From Pseudomonas fragi (GTDB lineage: Bacteria; Pseudomonadota; Gammaproteobacteria; Pseudomonadales; Pseudomonadaceae): a stretch of DNA of 64,000 nucleotides. The notes under the pieces are model-generated. The model saw only the letters and a list, made by a program, of their open reading frames with translations, did not search any database and was not told where the DNA came from. Where the stretch lies: contig NZ_LT629783.1 in NCBI RefSeq assembly GCF_900105835.1, forward strand, positions 3,804,501 through 3,868,500. Reading direction: 5' to 3'. Below are positions 33,824-42,879 of this stretch, piece after piece (position 1 is the stretch's first letter; every line of letters starts with the position of its first letter). Both the position numbers and the translations under genes were made by a program.

Positions 33824-33973
33824 CTGTAGCAGCTGACGAGCAACGCGAGGCTGCGTTCGGCGGCGAAGCCGTCGTAAACCCGGCAAGCGCGATATAACTG
33901 AAACACCAAGGCTGAATGGTTTTACGACGGCTTCGCCGCCGGACGCAGCCTCGTCCCTCGGCAGCTGCTACAG
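33824..33973. repeat. Inverted repeat (GTAGCAGCTG / GCGGCGAAGCCGTCG family)
   Basis: The outer arms CTGTAGCAGCTG and CAGCTGCTACAG enclose two copies of GGCTGCGTxCGGCGGCGAAGCCGTCGTAAA in opposite directions. It lies between convergent genes and may fold when transcribed. Related copies lie at 45691 and 58718. Confidence 0.85.
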
Positions 33974-33987
33974 ATATGTATCGGCGT

Positions 33988-34863
33988 TTAGTACAGCGCA
34001 GCAAACAGCTTGCGGCGGTAGGTGGTGACCAGCGGGTGATCATTGCCCAGCAGGTCGAACACTTGCAGCAGGGTCTTGTGGGTAATGCCTTCGTTGTAGC
34101 TGCGGTTGCGGGTAAACAGCTTCAGCAGACCGTCCAGTGCCCCTTCATATTGCTGGCGCGCCAGTTGCTGGATTGCCAGTTGATACGCTGCTTCGTCGTC
34201 CTGCGGATTTTGCGCCACGCGGGTCTTCAAGTCGGCTACATCCGGCAGATCAGCTGCCTGGCGCAAGAACGTCAGTTGCGCTTTGGCCCCGGCCAGTTCG
34301 GCTTTGTGCTCGTCGCTTTTGACCGCATCGAGTACCGCTTGCGCTTCAGTCAATTCACCACGCTCGGCCAGGCAGCGGCCATACAGGATCAGCGCTTTGG
34401 CGTTGCTGTTGTCTTCGGTCAGGATGTTTTTGAGCAGGGCTTCGGCATCGGCAAAGCGGCTTTCGGCAAACAGCGCCTGGGCTTGCACCAGCGGGTCTTC
34501 AACCGCGGCTTCGGGCATGACCACGTGAGGCGCGAGCATGGCGCGAATGGCCGACTCAGGCTGGGCTTCCTGGAAACCGTCGACAACTTTGCCGTCTTTG
34601 AACAGCACCACGGTGGGCAAGGTCTGTATGCCGATGCGACCCACAATGTCCTGCTCAACGTCGCAGTTGACCTTGGCCAGCAGCAATTCGCCCTGATAAT
34701 CCTCGGCGATCTGTTCCAGGATCGGCAGCATCACTTTGCACGGTGCGCACCACTCGGCCCAGAAATCCACCAGTACGGGTTGGTCGAAAGACGCCTGGAC
34801 CACCAGTTTGTCGAAGTCAGCGGAGGTTACGTCGAAGCTGAAAGAGGGCGTAGGCTGATTCAT
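33988..34863 (-). CDS. cnoX: Thioredoxin-like chaperone (CnoX/YbbN)
   Basis: 291 residues from the ATG at 34863. Residues 1-110 form a thioredoxin domain with WCAPC (Cys39, Cys42), and the rest is a TPR-like helical region. The E. coli protein has lost the first cysteine (SQHC) while this one keeps both, so it could also be redox active. The family protects proteins from oxidation during hypochlorous stress and hands them to GroEL or DnaK. It precedes cnoX-type neighbours seen in pseudomonads: a methyltransferase gene ends 31 bases upstream. Confidence 0.9.
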   Translation of the reverse strand: MNQPTPSFSFDVTSADFDKLVVQASFDQPVLVDFWAEWCAPCKVMLPILEQIAEDYQGELLLAKVNCDVEQDIVGRIGIQTLPTVVLFKDGKVVDGFQEAQPESAIRAMLAPHVVMPEAAVEDPLVQAQALFAESRFADAEALLKNILTEDNSNAKALILYGRCLAERGELTEAQAVLDAVKSDEHKAELAGAKAQLTFLRQAADLPDVADLKTRVAQNPQDDEAAYQLAIQQLARQQYEGALDGLLKLFTRNRSYNEGITHKTLLQVFDLLGNDHPLVTTYRRKLFAALY

Positions 34864-34894
34864 TATGTGTCTCGAAGCAGGTAAATGAAGGCAA

Positions 34895-35584
34895 CTATAA
34901 AGGCTGTACCAGGCGGCTGAAAGCGCTTGGCTCACGGCACGCGTGATACAGGCTGACGTTGCGAAATTCGTGGGGCTCGGCCAGGTCGGGCAGGGTCAGT
35001 GCCTTGAGCATGGCCAGTTGCCGATAAAGTGGATGCTGGAAGTCGCGCACGCGGGAATCGGCCACCAGGGTTTGTTGCCCGCGGGTGGGGAACTGATCCA
35101 GCAATGGCAGGTTTTCACGGTCGTACAGCACGTCAGCCACCAGGATCAGATCGAACCGGTCGGCTTCGGCAAAAAAGTCGCTGGAATAACCCAGTTGCAC
35201 ATCATTGAGTTGCGCATTGGCCCGGCAGGCCGCCAACGCCAGCGGGTCAAGGTCGCAGGCCACCACTTCCAGCGCCCCGGCCCTGGCGGCAGCAATCGCG
35301 GCAACGCCGGAGCCGGCACCAAAGTCCAGCACGCGCTTGCCCTTGACCCACTGCGGCTGCTCGGCCAGAAAGCGTGCGAGTGCCAGCCCGCTGGCCCAGC
35401 AAAACGCCCAGTAGGGCGGCTCGTAGAGAATGCGCCGGGTCTCGTCGGGGGTGAAAGCGCGATCCATGTTGTGCGCATCGATCAGCCAGAGCTTGAGCGC
35501 AGTACCGGGCAAGTCGGTGGCCACCAGCCGCGCATCACCCAGCAACTCGCTCAACGACTGCTGCAGGCCAAGCGGTGTATTCAT
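34895..35584 (-). CDS. SAM-dependent methyltransferase, protein-lysine/nicotinamide-methyltransferase-like
   Basis: 229 residues. Motif I is VLDFGAGSGVAAIAAARAGA near residue 85, followed by VVACDLDPLALAACRANAQ and then DLILVADVLYDRENLPLL, which resembles the METTL/PF10294 and PrmA-like groups that methylate proteins. The ATG overlaps the stop of the upstream lipoprotein gene by 4 bases. The substrate is unknown. Confidence 0.82.
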   Translation of the reverse strand: MNTPLGLQQSLSELLGDARLVATDLPGTALKLWLIDAHNMDRAFTPDETRRILYEPPYWAFCWASGLALARFLAEQPQWVKGKRVLDFGAGSGVAAIAAARAGALEVVACDLDPLALAACRANAQLNDVQLGYSSDFFAEADRFDLILVADVLYDRENLPLLDQFPTRGQQTLVADSRVRDFQHPLYRQLAMLKALTLPDLAEPHEFRNVSLYHACREPSAFSRLVQPL

Positions 35585-36030
35585 GGTGCCTTGACGAAAG
35601 CCAGGGTACCCAGTGCCTGGGTGGTGGGTTGATTGATGATGCGTGAGGGCAAATGCAGGATCAATTGCCCGGACTGGCTGGCGCGGCCGCGCAGCTCGAC
35701 GCGCATGCCGGTCGGGAAGGCTTGCGGGTTGAAACGCAGCTTGAAGGGCAGGGCCTGGTTGTTGCCGAGAATCTTGCTGCTGGCCATCAGCCCCTGGGGG
35801 CGGCCACGGTCGTCGACGATCAGCATGGCCAACTCCACCTCGGCGCCTGCCGGTACGCCCGTCAATACGCCGCTCAACTCGCGCTGATAGGACGGCAGCG
35901 GACCGAGGTCGGCCGGGGCGTCGGTTTTGGGCTGCGCCAGCACTTGGGGCTGTGCCGATTTAGGTGGCTCACTGCTACAAGCCACCAGCAAACTGGCAAG
36001 GCACAGCAAAACAAGCGTTCGTAGCGGCAT
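35581..36030 (-). CDS. YbaY/YscW-family lipoprotein
   Basis: 149 residues with a lipoprotein signal peptide and lipobox LLVACSS (Cys18). The mature part is one beta-rich YscW/YbaY domain ([50 protein letters not shown]). It is probably anchored in the outer membrane. It is divergent from nrdR over 139 bases. The function of the family is unclear. Confidence 0.85.
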   Translation of the reverse strand: MPLRTLVLLCLASLLVACSSEPPKSAQPQVLAQPKTDAPADLGPLPSYQRELSGVLTGVPAGAEVELAMLIVDDRGRPQGLMASSKILGNNQALPFKLRFNPQAFPTGMRVELRGRASQSGQLILHLPSRIINQPTTQALGTLAFVKAP

Positions 36031-36169
36031 ACACGGCTCCAGCGGCAGGTCAGTCGGTGTATCAGATGGTTTAAAACATAGTAGCCCGTCTGTATACCGT
36101 AAAGCCTATGGCTTGTCTTGCCAGTGGGATGCGCTAACATGGCGCTCCCCATTTTTGTTGGCTGCCACC

Positions 36170-36634
36170 ATGCACTGTCCCTTCTGCGGTGCCAACGACA
36201 CTAAAGTCATCGACTCGCGTCTGGTCGCCGAGGGCGATCAGGTGCGTCGCCGGCGCGAATGCCTGGCCTGTGGTGAGCGTTTCACCACCTTTGAAACAGC
36301 CGAGTTGGTACTACCCCGCCTGATCAAGCAAGACGGCAGTCGTCAGCCCTTTGACGAAGAAAAACTGCGCGCTGGCATGCAGCGTGCGCTGGAAAAGCGC
36401 CCGGTGAGTGTCGAGCGCCTTGAAGCCGCGCTGGCCCGGATCAAGCACAAGCTGCGCGCCACCGGCGAACGCGAAGTCAAGTCGCTGGTTGTTGGTGAAC
36501 TGGTCATGGGCGAGCTGCAAAAGCTCGACGAAGTGGCCTATATCCGCTTTGCCTCGGTCTATCGACGCTTCCAGGACTTGAACGAGTTCCGCGAAGAGAT
36601 CGACCGCCTTGCCCGTGAGCCTTCCAAAGAATGA
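36170..36634 (+). CDS. nrdR: Transcriptional repressor NrdR
   Basis: 154 residues. It represses ribonucleotide reductase genes when ATP/dATP levels signal sufficiency. The N-terminal zinc ribbon uses Cys3, Cys6, Cys31 and Cys34, and the ATP-cone domain follows from about residue 49 ([24 protein letters not shown]). The ATG at 36170 gives the standard MHCPFCG start. The stop overlaps ribD by 4 bases (ATGA). The nrdR-ribD pairing is common in proteobacteria. Confidence 0.97.
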   Translation: MHCPFCGANDTKVIDSRLVAEGDQVRRRRECLACGERFTTFETAELVLPRLIKQDGSRQPFDEEKLRAGMQRALEKRPVSVERLEAALARIKHKLRATGEREVKSLVVGELVMGELQKLDEVAYIRFASVYRRFQDLNEFREEIDRLAREPSKE

Positions 36635-37764
36635 CCCAGTCCACTGAACAATCGATTTTAGACACCCATTACATGGCACGCGCCATCGAACTGGCGCGCA
36701 ACGGCCTGTACACCACCCACCCCAACCCGCGGGTCGGTTGTGTGATCGTGCGTGACGGGCAGATCGTCGGCGAAGGCTGGCATGTGCGCACCGGCGAGCC
36801 CCATGCCGAAGTCCACGCCTTGCGCGCGGCGGGCGAGCTGGCCCGGGGTGCCACGGCCTATGTCACTCTCGAACCGTGCAGCCATCACGGGCATACCCCG
36901 CCGTGCGCCGAAGGGCTGATCACGGCAGGCGTGGCACGGGTGGTCGCGGCCATGCAGGACCCCAACCCCGAAGTTGCCGGGCGCGGCCTCAAGCGCCTGG
37001 CCGATGCCGGCATTGAAGTGCGCAGCGGTGTGCTCGAAGCCGATGCCCGGGCGTTGAACCCGGGTTTCCTCAAGCGCATGGAACACGGCCTGCCGTTTGT
37101 GCGGGTGAAAATGGCCATGAGCCTTGATGGACGCACGGCGATGGCCAATGGCGAAAGCCAGTGGATCACCGGGCCTGAAGCGCGCTCTGCAGTGCAGCGT
37201 CTGCGGGCGCAGGCCAGCGTGGTGCTGACCGGTGCGGATACCGTGCTGGCCGATGGCGCCCGCCTGACCGTGCGCGGCCCCGAGCTGGGCCTGAGCCCCG
37301 AGCTGACAGCGTTGGCGCTCAGCCGCCCGCCATTGCGGGTGCTGATCGACGGGCGCCTGCGGGTGCCGCTGGATGCGCCGTTTTTCAAGGCCGGGCCAGC
37401 GCTGGTTGCCACCTGCGTGCCGCCTGCCGAGCAATACCGCACCGGGCCGGAGTGCCTGGTGATCCACGGCGCCAACGGCCAGGTCGACCTGCGCAAGCTG
37501 CTGCAGGCGCTGGCTGCGCGTGGCGTCAACGAAGTGCTGGTAGAGGCCGGGCCGCGTCTGGCGGGGGCTTTTGCCGAGCAGGGGCTGGTCGACGAATACC
37601 AGATTTTTGTCGCCGCCAAGTTTTTGGGCTCTACGGCGCGGCCATTGCTGGAGCTGCCGCTGACCCATATGAGCGAAGCGCCATTGCTCAAGATCACGGA
37701 AATGCGCGCAGTGGGCGATGACTGGCGAGTCACAGCCATACCTGTGCCATCAGCCAGCGTATAA
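36631..37764 (+). CDS. ribD: Bifunctional riboflavin deaminase/reductase RibD
   Basis: 377 residues performing the second and third steps from GTP to riboflavin. The N-terminal deaminase domain shows the zinc motif PHAEVHAL (His58, Glu60) and [16 protein letters not shown]. The reductase domain begins near 150 with [26 protein letters not shown]. Its start overlaps nrdR by 4 bases, and ribE follows after 46 bases. Confidence 0.96.
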   Translation: MTQSTEQSILDTHYMARAIELARNGLYTTHPNPRVGCVIVRDGQIVGEGWHVRTGEPHAEVHALRAAGELARGATAYVTLEPCSHHGHTPPCAEGLITAGVARVVAAMQDPNPEVAGRGLKRLADAGIEVRSGVLEADARALNPGFLKRMEHGLPFVRVKMAMSLDGRTAMANGESQWITGPEARSAVQRLRAQASVVLTGADTVLADGARLTVRGPELGLSPELTALALSRPPLRVLIDGRLRVPLDAPFFKAGPALVATCVPPAEQYRTGPECLVIHGANGQVDLRKLLQALAARGVNEVLVEAGPRLAGAFAEQGLVDEYQIFVAAKFLGSTARPLLELPLTHMSEAPLLKITEMRAVGDDWRVTAIPVPSASV

Positions 37765-37810
37765 TTCTCAGCCTTCGTTTCAAACAGGCTTTGTTCTCAA
37801 GGGGAACGAC

Positions 37811-38473
37811 ATGTTTACCGGCATTATTGAATCCATCGGCAGCATCCGTGCATTGACCCCCAAGGGCGGTGATGTGCGCGTTTCCATCGACACCGGCAAG
37901 CTCGACCTGAGCGACGTCAAACTCGGTGACAGTATCGCGATCAACGGCGTGTGCCTGACCGCCGTCGAGCTGCCGGGCAACGGCTTTGCCGCGGACGTCA
38001 GCCGCGAGACCCTCGATTGCACCGCCTTCAACGACCTCAAGAGCGGCAGCCGGGTCAACCTGGAAAAAGCCCTGACCCCCACCACCCGCCTGGGCGGTCA
38101 TCTGGTCAGCGGCCACGTCGATGGCGTGGGCGAAGTGATCTCCCGTGAAGAGAACGCTCGCGCGATCGAATTCCGCATCCGCGCGCCCAAGGAACTGGCC
38201 AAGTACATCGCCCATAAAGGCTCGATCACCGTCGATGGCACCAGCCTGACCGTGAACGCGGTCAATGGCGCCGAGTTCTCGCTGACCATCATCCCGCACA
38301 CCCTGAGCGAAACCATCATGGGCGACTACCGCCCGGGTCGCCGGGTTAACCTTGAAGTTGATTTGCTGGCGCGCTACCTGGAGCGTCTGCTGCTGGGCGA
38401 CAAAGCCGCCGAGCCGACTTCGGGTGGTATCAGCGAAAGCTTCCTGGCCGCCAACGGCTTCCTCAAATCCTGA
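37811..38473 (+). CDS. ribE: Riboflavin synthase alpha subunit
   Basis: 220 residues that convert two dimethyl-ribityllumazine molecules into riboflavin. The protein starts MFTGIIESIGSI and has two similar barrels: the first with SIAINGVCLTAVEL and the second with GSITVDGTSLTVNAV, each with the conserved Thr/Cys pocket. AAGGGGAACGAC gives a good ribosome site before the ATG at 37811; upstream extensions are in the tail of ribD. Pseudomonas annotations also call it ribC. Confidence 0.96.
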   Translation: MFTGIIESIGSIRALTPKGGDVRVSIDTGKLDLSDVKLGDSIAINGVCLTAVELPGNGFAADVSRETLDCTAFNDLKSGSRVNLEKALTPTTRLGGHLVSGHVDGVGEVISREENARAIEFRIRAPKELAKYIAHKGSITVDGTSLTVNAVNGAEFSLTIIPHTLSETIMGDYRPGRRVNLEVDLLARYLERLLLGDKAAEPTSGGISESFLAANGFLKS

Positions 38474-38489
38474 CGTAAGGGGGTGCCGC

Positions 38490-39581
38490 GTGGCGCTCAA
38501 CAGCATCGAAGAACTGGTTGAAGACATCCGCCAAGGCAAGATGGTCATCCTTATGGATGACGAAGACCGCGAGAACGAAGGCGACCTGATCATGGCCGCC
38601 GAGTGCTGCAAGGCCGAGCACATCAACTTCATGGCGCGTTTCGCCCGTGGCCTGATCTGCATGCCGATGAGCCGCGAGCGCTGCGAACTGCTCAAGTTGC
38701 CATTAATGGCGCCGCGCAACGGCTCCGGCTTTGGCACCAAGTTCACCGTGTCGATCGAAGCCGCCACCGGCGTCACCACCGGCATCTCGGCCGCCGACCG
38801 TGCCCGCACCGTGCAAGCGGCCGCTGCCAAGGATGCCAAGGCCGAAGACATCGTCAGCCCGGGCCATATCTTCCCGCTGATGGCCCAGGCGGGCGGCACC
38901 CTGGCCCGCGCCGGCCACACCGAGGCTGCCTGCGACCTGGCGCGCATGGCCGGGTTCGAGCCCAGCGGCGTGATCTGCGAAGTGATGAACGACGACGGCA
39001 CCATGGCCCGTCGCCCTGAGCTGGAAACCTTCGCCGCCGAGCACGGCATCAAGATCGGCACCATCGCCGACCTGATCCACTACCGCATGATCCACGAACG
39101 TACCGTTCAGCGGATTGCCGAGCAGCCACTGGACAGCGAACTGGGCCAATTCAATTTGGTGACCTATCGTGATTCAGTCGAAGGCGATGTGCACATGGCA
39201 CTGACCCTGGGCAAGATCTGCGCCGAAGAACCGACCCTGGTGCGTGTACACAACATGGACCCGCTGCGCGACCTGCTGATGGTCAAGCAGCCCGGCCGCT
39301 GGAGCCTGCGCGCCGCCATGAGCGCGGTGGCAGAGGCGGGCAGCGGTGTGGTGCTGTTGCTCGGGCACCCGCTGGACGGCGATGTATTGCTGGCCAATAT
39401 CCGCGAAACCGCGGACCACGCACCGGCAAAAAAACCGACCACCTACAGCATCGTCGGTGCCGGTTCGCAGATCCTGCGTGACCTCGGTGTGCGCAAAATG
39501 CGCCTGATGAGTTCACCAATGAAGTTCAATGCCATATCCGGTTTCGATCTGGAAGTTGTAGAATACGTGCCCTCCGAATAA
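38490..39581 (+). CDS. ribBA: 3,4-dihydroxy-2-butanone-4-phosphate synthase with degenerate GTP-cyclohydrolase-II domain
   Basis: 363 residues. The GTG at 38490 follows TAAGGGGG. Residues 1 to about 200 are RibB, with MDDEDRENEGDLIMAAE and CMPMSRERCELLKLPLM and the metal-site His in AGHTEAACDLARMAG. The C-terminal domain resembles RibA but lacks the three-cysteine zinc site and the RQEGRG active block, so it should not cyclise GTP. That activity must come from the separate ribA at 41846. The gene lies 16 bases after ribE. Confidence 0.95.
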   Translation: MALNSIEELVEDIRQGKMVILMDDEDRENEGDLIMAAECCKAEHINFMARFARGLICMPMSRERCELLKLPLMAPRNGSGFGTKFTVSIEAATGVTTGISAADRARTVQAAAAKDAKAEDIVSPGHIFPLMAQAGGTLARAGHTEAACDLARMAGFEPSGVICEVMNDDGTMARRPELETFAAEHGIKIGTIADLIHYRMIHERTVQRIAEQPLDSELGQFNLVTYRDSVEGDVHMALTLGKICAEEPTLVRVHNMDPLRDLLMVKQPGRWSLRAAMSAVAEAGSGVVLLLGHPLDGDVLLANIRETADHAPAKKPTTYSIVGAGSQILRDLGVRKMRLMSSPMKFNAISGFDLEVVEYVPSE

Positions 39582-39624
39582 AGACCGGTCGTGTCCAGTC
39601 CGAATTCGTGGCCCAATATCCTAA

Positions 39625-39646
39625 AGAGCGCATGCAAATGCGCTCT
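39625..39646 (+). promoter_or_regulatory. Stable hairpin with GCAA tetraloop before ribH
   Basis: AGAGCGCAT and ATGCGCTCT form a perfect 9-base stem closed by GCAA, a GNRA-type loop, 25 bases before the ribH start. A weak T run (CTCTTT) follows. It may be a partial terminator or an RNA-stability element between ribBA and ribH. Confidence 0.5.
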
Positions 39647-39671
39647 GGCTCTTTAATACGAGACATACCGA

Positions 39672-40148
39672 ATGACCCTGAAGACCATCGAAGGTACCTT
39701 CATCGCCCCCAAAGGTCGCTACGCACTCGTAGTTGGCCGTTTCAACAGCTTTGTCGTCGAAAGCCTGGTGAGTGGTGCCGTTGATGCCCTGGTTCGCCAC
39801 GGTGTGAACGAAAGCGACATCACCATCGTCCGTGCCCCTGGCGCGTTCGAAATCCCGCTGGTTGCGCAAAAAGTTGCCCAGCGCAACGAGTTCGCTGCCA
39901 TCATCGCCCTGGGCGCCGTGATTCGTGGCGGTACCCCGCACTTCGAATACGTGGCCGGCGAGTGCACCAAGGGCCTGTCCCAGGTGTCCATGCAGTTCGG
40001 CGTACCGGTTGCATTCGGCGTGCTGACGGTTGATTCGATCGAGCAAGCCATCGAGCGTTCCGGCACCAAAGCCGGCAACAAAGGCGCTGAAGCTGCCTTG
40101 TCCGCCCTTGAAATGGTCAGCCTGTTGGCACAGTTGGAGGCCAAGTGA
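39672..40148 (+). CDS. ribH: 6,7-dimethyl-8-ribityllumazine synthase
   Basis: 158 residues that join the RibB and RibD products to form lumazine. It shows [37 protein letters not shown] and [19 protein letters not shown] with the catalytic His in the last block. NusB overlaps its stop by 4 bases. Confidence 0.97.
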   Translation: MTLKTIEGTFIAPKGRYALVVGRFNSFVVESLVSGAVDALVRHGVNESDITIVRAPGAFEIPLVAQKVAQRNEFAAIIALGAVIRGGTPHFEYVAGECTKGLSQVSMQFGVPVAFGVLTVDSIEQAIERSGTKAGNKGAEAALSALEMVSLLAQLEAK

Positions 40149-40645
40149 TTTCCGACGAAAGCGATCGTTTCAACCCGCGCGATCCAAAACCTGCGGACGC
40201 TGGCAAGCCATCCAAGAGCGCCAAGCGCCGTGAAGCGCGTCAACTCGCGACTCAGGCCCTGTACCAGTGGCACATGGCCAAGCAATCGTTGAACGAAATC
40301 GAAGCGCAGTTCCGCGTCGATAACGACTTCACCGACGTTGACGCTGCCTACTTCCGTGAAATCCTGCACGGCGTGCCTGCGCACAAAGGCGAGATCGATG
40401 CGGCCCTGGTTCCGTGCCTGGACATCACCATCGAAGAACTCGACCCGGTTGAGCTGTCGGTGCTGCGCCTGTCCACCTGGGAACTGATCAAGCGTGTCGA
40501 CGTGCCTTACCGCGTTGTGATCAACGAAGGTATCGAGCTGGCCAAGGTTTTCGGTTCCACCGACGGCCACAAGTTCGTCAACGGTGTGCTCGACAAACTG
40601 GCTCCGCGCCTGCGTGAAGCTGAAGTAAAGGCTTACAAGCGCTAA
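40145..40645 (+). CDS. nusB: Transcription antitermination factor NusB
   Basis: 166 residues of the all-helical NusB fold: [19 protein letters not shown] at the start and [44 protein letters not shown] near the end. It binds boxA RNA with NusE during rRNA transcription. A 4-base overlap with ribH makes it part of the riboflavin operon. Confidence 0.97.
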   Translation: MISDESDRFNPRDPKPADAGKPSKSAKRREARQLATQALYQWHMAKQSLNEIEAQFRVDNDFTDVDAAYFREILHGVPAHKGEIDAALVPCLDITIEELDPVELSVLRLSTWELIKRVDVPYRVVINEGIELAKVFGSTDGHKFVNGVLDKLAPRLREAEVKAYKR

Positions 40646-40660
40646 ACCGCGCTGTCGGCC

Positions 40661-41620
40661 ATGGGCGAGTTTGAGCTGATCCGCAACTTCTTCGCTGCCG
40701 CGCCCTGTGCGCAGGGCGGCGAGGGTGTTGCCCTGGGTATTGGCGACGACTGCGCCCTGCTGGATGTTCCCTTCGGGGAACAGCTGGCGATTTCCACCGA
40801 CACCCTGGTAGCCGGGGTGCACTTCGCAGATCCTTGCGACCCTTTCCTGCTCGGTCAGCGCTCGCTGGCGGTGGCGGCCAGCGATCTGGCGGCCATGGGC
40901 GCAACCCCTCTCGCATTTACCCTTGCCTTGACCCTGCCGACGTTCGACGCCGACTGGCTGCAAGCCTATGCTCGCGGTTTGAACCTGATGGCTCAGACCT
41001 GTGGCCTGCGCCTGATTGGTGGTGATACCACGCGTGGGCCGTTGTGCCTGACCCTTACCGTGTTTGGCCGGGTTCCCGCGGGCCGTGCCCTGACCCGCAG
41101 CGGCGCACGCCCCGGTGACCTGTTGTGTGTGGGGGGCGAGTTGGGCAATGCCGCCGGGGCGTTACCGCTGGTGTTGGGCCAACGCAGTGCGCAACCCATG
41201 ATCAGCGAACCGTTGCTGGCTCATTACTGGTCGCCGCAACCGCAGCTGGCGCTGGGCCAGGCCCTGCGCGGCAAGGCCACCTCGGCGCTGGATATCTCCG
41301 ATGGCCTGCTGGCCGATTGCGGGCATATCGCGACGGCATCCGGGGTGGGCCTGGTAGTTGAGCTCGACCGGGTGCCGGTGTCGCTGGCGCTGGAAGAATT
41401 TCTGGGTGAGGCGGGGGCGCAACAGGCTGCATTGAGCGGCGGTGATGACTATGTACTGGCGTTTACCTTGCCAGCCGTTGAATTGCCGACCCTGCTGGCC
41501 GATGGTTGGCCGATCCATGTGGTTGGTCGCGTGGTTGCAGGGCAGGGCGTAACGCTGCTGGATGACGAAGGTCGGGACATTACCCCGGCAGTTCGCGGCT
41601 ATCAGCATTTTCGTGCGTGA
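40661..41620 (+). CDS. thiL: Thiamine-monophosphate kinase
   Basis: 319 residues that phosphorylate thiamine monophosphate to the diphosphate cofactor. Family blocks are GEFELIRNFF, GIGDDCALLD, STDTLVAGVHF and LAASDLAAMGATPLAF, with ALDISDGLLADCGHIA later. It follows nusB by 15 bases. In other pseudomonads pgpA usually comes next; here a REP element and then ribA follow. Confidence 0.95.
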   Translation: MGEFELIRNFFAAAPCAQGGEGVALGIGDDCALLDVPFGEQLAISTDTLVAGVHFADPCDPFLLGQRSLAVAASDLAAMGATPLAFTLALTLPTFDADWLQAYARGLNLMAQTCGLRLIGGDTTRGPLCLTLTVFGRVPAGRALTRSGARPGDLLCVGGELGNAAGALPLVLGQRSAQPMISEPLLAHYWSPQPQLALGQALRGKATSALDISDGLLADCGHIATASGVGLVVELDRVPVSLALEEFLGEAGAQQAALSGGDDYVLAFTLPAVELPTLLADGWPIHVVGRVVAGQGVTLLDDEGRDITPAVRGYQHFRA

Positions 41621-41621
41621 T

Positions 41622-41713
41622 CCCGTGGGAGCGGGCTTGCTCGCGATGGCATCACCGCGTTAAGCCTGATACACCGCATCGTCTGTTTCGCGAGCAAGCC
41701 CGCTCCCACGGGG
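41622..41713. repeat. REP inverted repeat (GAGCGGGCTTGCTCGCGA family)
   Basis: CCCGTGGGAGCGGGCTTGCT pairs with AGCAAGCCCGCTCCCACGGG. It starts just after the thiL stop, and the position would allow it to act as an mRNA 3' stabiliser. Confidence 0.88.
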
Positions 41714-41845
41714 CCTGTGTGTGCCATAAGTCATCAAACTTTTAGATATTTATCCTCGGTAATTCAGCCTAAGCGTCTCCAGGAACCTCCTGTTACAATG
41801 TCGCCTTTGCGAATTTCCAGTACTCAAACTGATCAGGAGCACACG

Positions 41846-42463
41846 GTGCCCGTCGTTTTCGTTGCCGCTTGCAAATTACCCACACCCTTTGCCGAATTCA
41901 CCATGCATGGCTTCCTTGAGAAGGCCACGGGTCGTGAACACGTTGTGCTCAGTCTGGGCGACGTGGCGGATGGCGCGCCAGTTCTGGGCCGGGTGCACTC
42001 CGAATGCCTGACTGGCGATGCCCTGTTCAGCCAGCGTTGCGACTGCGGCTCACAGCTTGAAGCCGCCTTGCAGGCCATTGCCCGTGAAGGCCGTGGCGTC
42101 TTGCTGTACCTGCGTCAGGAAGGCCGTGGCATCGGTTTGCTCAACAAGATCCGCGCCTACGAGCTGCAAGACGGCGGTGCCGATACCGTTGAAGCCAACG
42201 AGCGCCTGGGCTTTGCTGCCGACCAGCGCGACTACGCCATCTGCCTGCCAATGCTGGAGCACGTTGGCGTGCATTCACTGCGCCTGATGACCAACAACCC
42301 GCGTAAGGTCAAAGCCTTGACCGACATGGGCATCACCGTGGCCGAGCGTGTGCCGTTGCACACCGGGCACAACCCGCACAACAAGCTGTACCTGGCGACC
42401 AAAGCCAACAAGCTCGGGCACATGATGGGCAACCAGCATCAGAACGAGGCTGACCCGGCATGA
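41846..42463 (+). CDS. ribA: GTP cyclohydrolase II
   Basis: 205 residues, the family length, from the GTG at 41846 that follows CAGGAGC. It opens the imidazole ring of GTP, the first step to riboflavin. The zinc ligands are Cys54, Cys65 and Cys67, in [11 protein letters not shown] and [30 protein letters not shown] and the NPRKVKAL block complete the site. A longer frame from 41717 has no ribosome site. Its stop overlaps the next gene by 4 bases. Confidence 0.95.
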   Translation: MPVVFVAACKLPTPFAEFTMHGFLEKATGREHVVLSLGDVADGAPVLGRVHSECLTGDALFSQRCDCGSQLEAALQAIAREGRGVLLYLRQEGRGIGLLNKIRAYELQDGGADTVEANERLGFAADQRDYAICLPMLEHVGVHSLRLMTNNPRKVKALTDMGITVAERVPLHTGHNPHNKLYLATKANKLGHMMGNQHQNEADPA

Positions 42464-42879
42464 CCCGTGGCCAGCGTCGTCGGCGCCTGAGTTTCAGTTG
42501 GTGGCAGCAACTGCTGCTGACCCTGCTGCCGCTGGTGCTGGTCACCTGGCTTTTCGGCAAGTCCGAGCCGCTGCTGCCTGAGCTGGCGATGCCGTTGTTT
42601 ATCGCGGGCGTTGCATCGATGTTCGTCACGTTGCGCACGTTCGGGCCTTACAAACATGGCCTGATCAACCTGCAAAAAGCCCTCGATACCGCGCAAGAGC
42701 CAGCCGCCTGGGATGAGCTGGCGCGTGCGCGTCAGCGTGCCTTGCTGGCGGCGGGCCTGCCCACCTGGATCGCTACCCTGGCGGTGTTTGTCGGGCTTGA
42801 AGGGGTGCCGCTCTTGCTGCTGGTGCTGTCAACGCTGGTGTTGTTTTACCTCTATCGCATTCCTCGCCAGGTCGGTTGA
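42460..42879 (+). CDS. Small membrane protein of unknown function
   Basis: 139 residues with about four membrane segments: two near 20-60 ([33 protein letters not shown]) and two near 100-135 ([30 protein letters not shown]). A cytoplasmic helix with [15 protein letters not shown] lies in between. It overlaps ribA and the downstream B12-binding gene by 4 bases each, so it is translated with them. I do not know a function. Confidence 0.8.
   Translation: MTRGQRRRRLSFSWWQQLLLTLLPLVLVTWLFGKSEPLLPELAMPLFIAGVASMFVTLRTFGPYKHGLINLQKALDTAQEPAAWDELARARQRALLAAGLPTWIATLAVFVGLEGVPLLLLVLSTLVLFYLYRIPRQVG

Noticed and set aside
37730..39064. 444-residue minus-strand frame opposite ribE and ribBA
   Set aside because: It is antisense to firm genes, with composition typical of a shadow frame.
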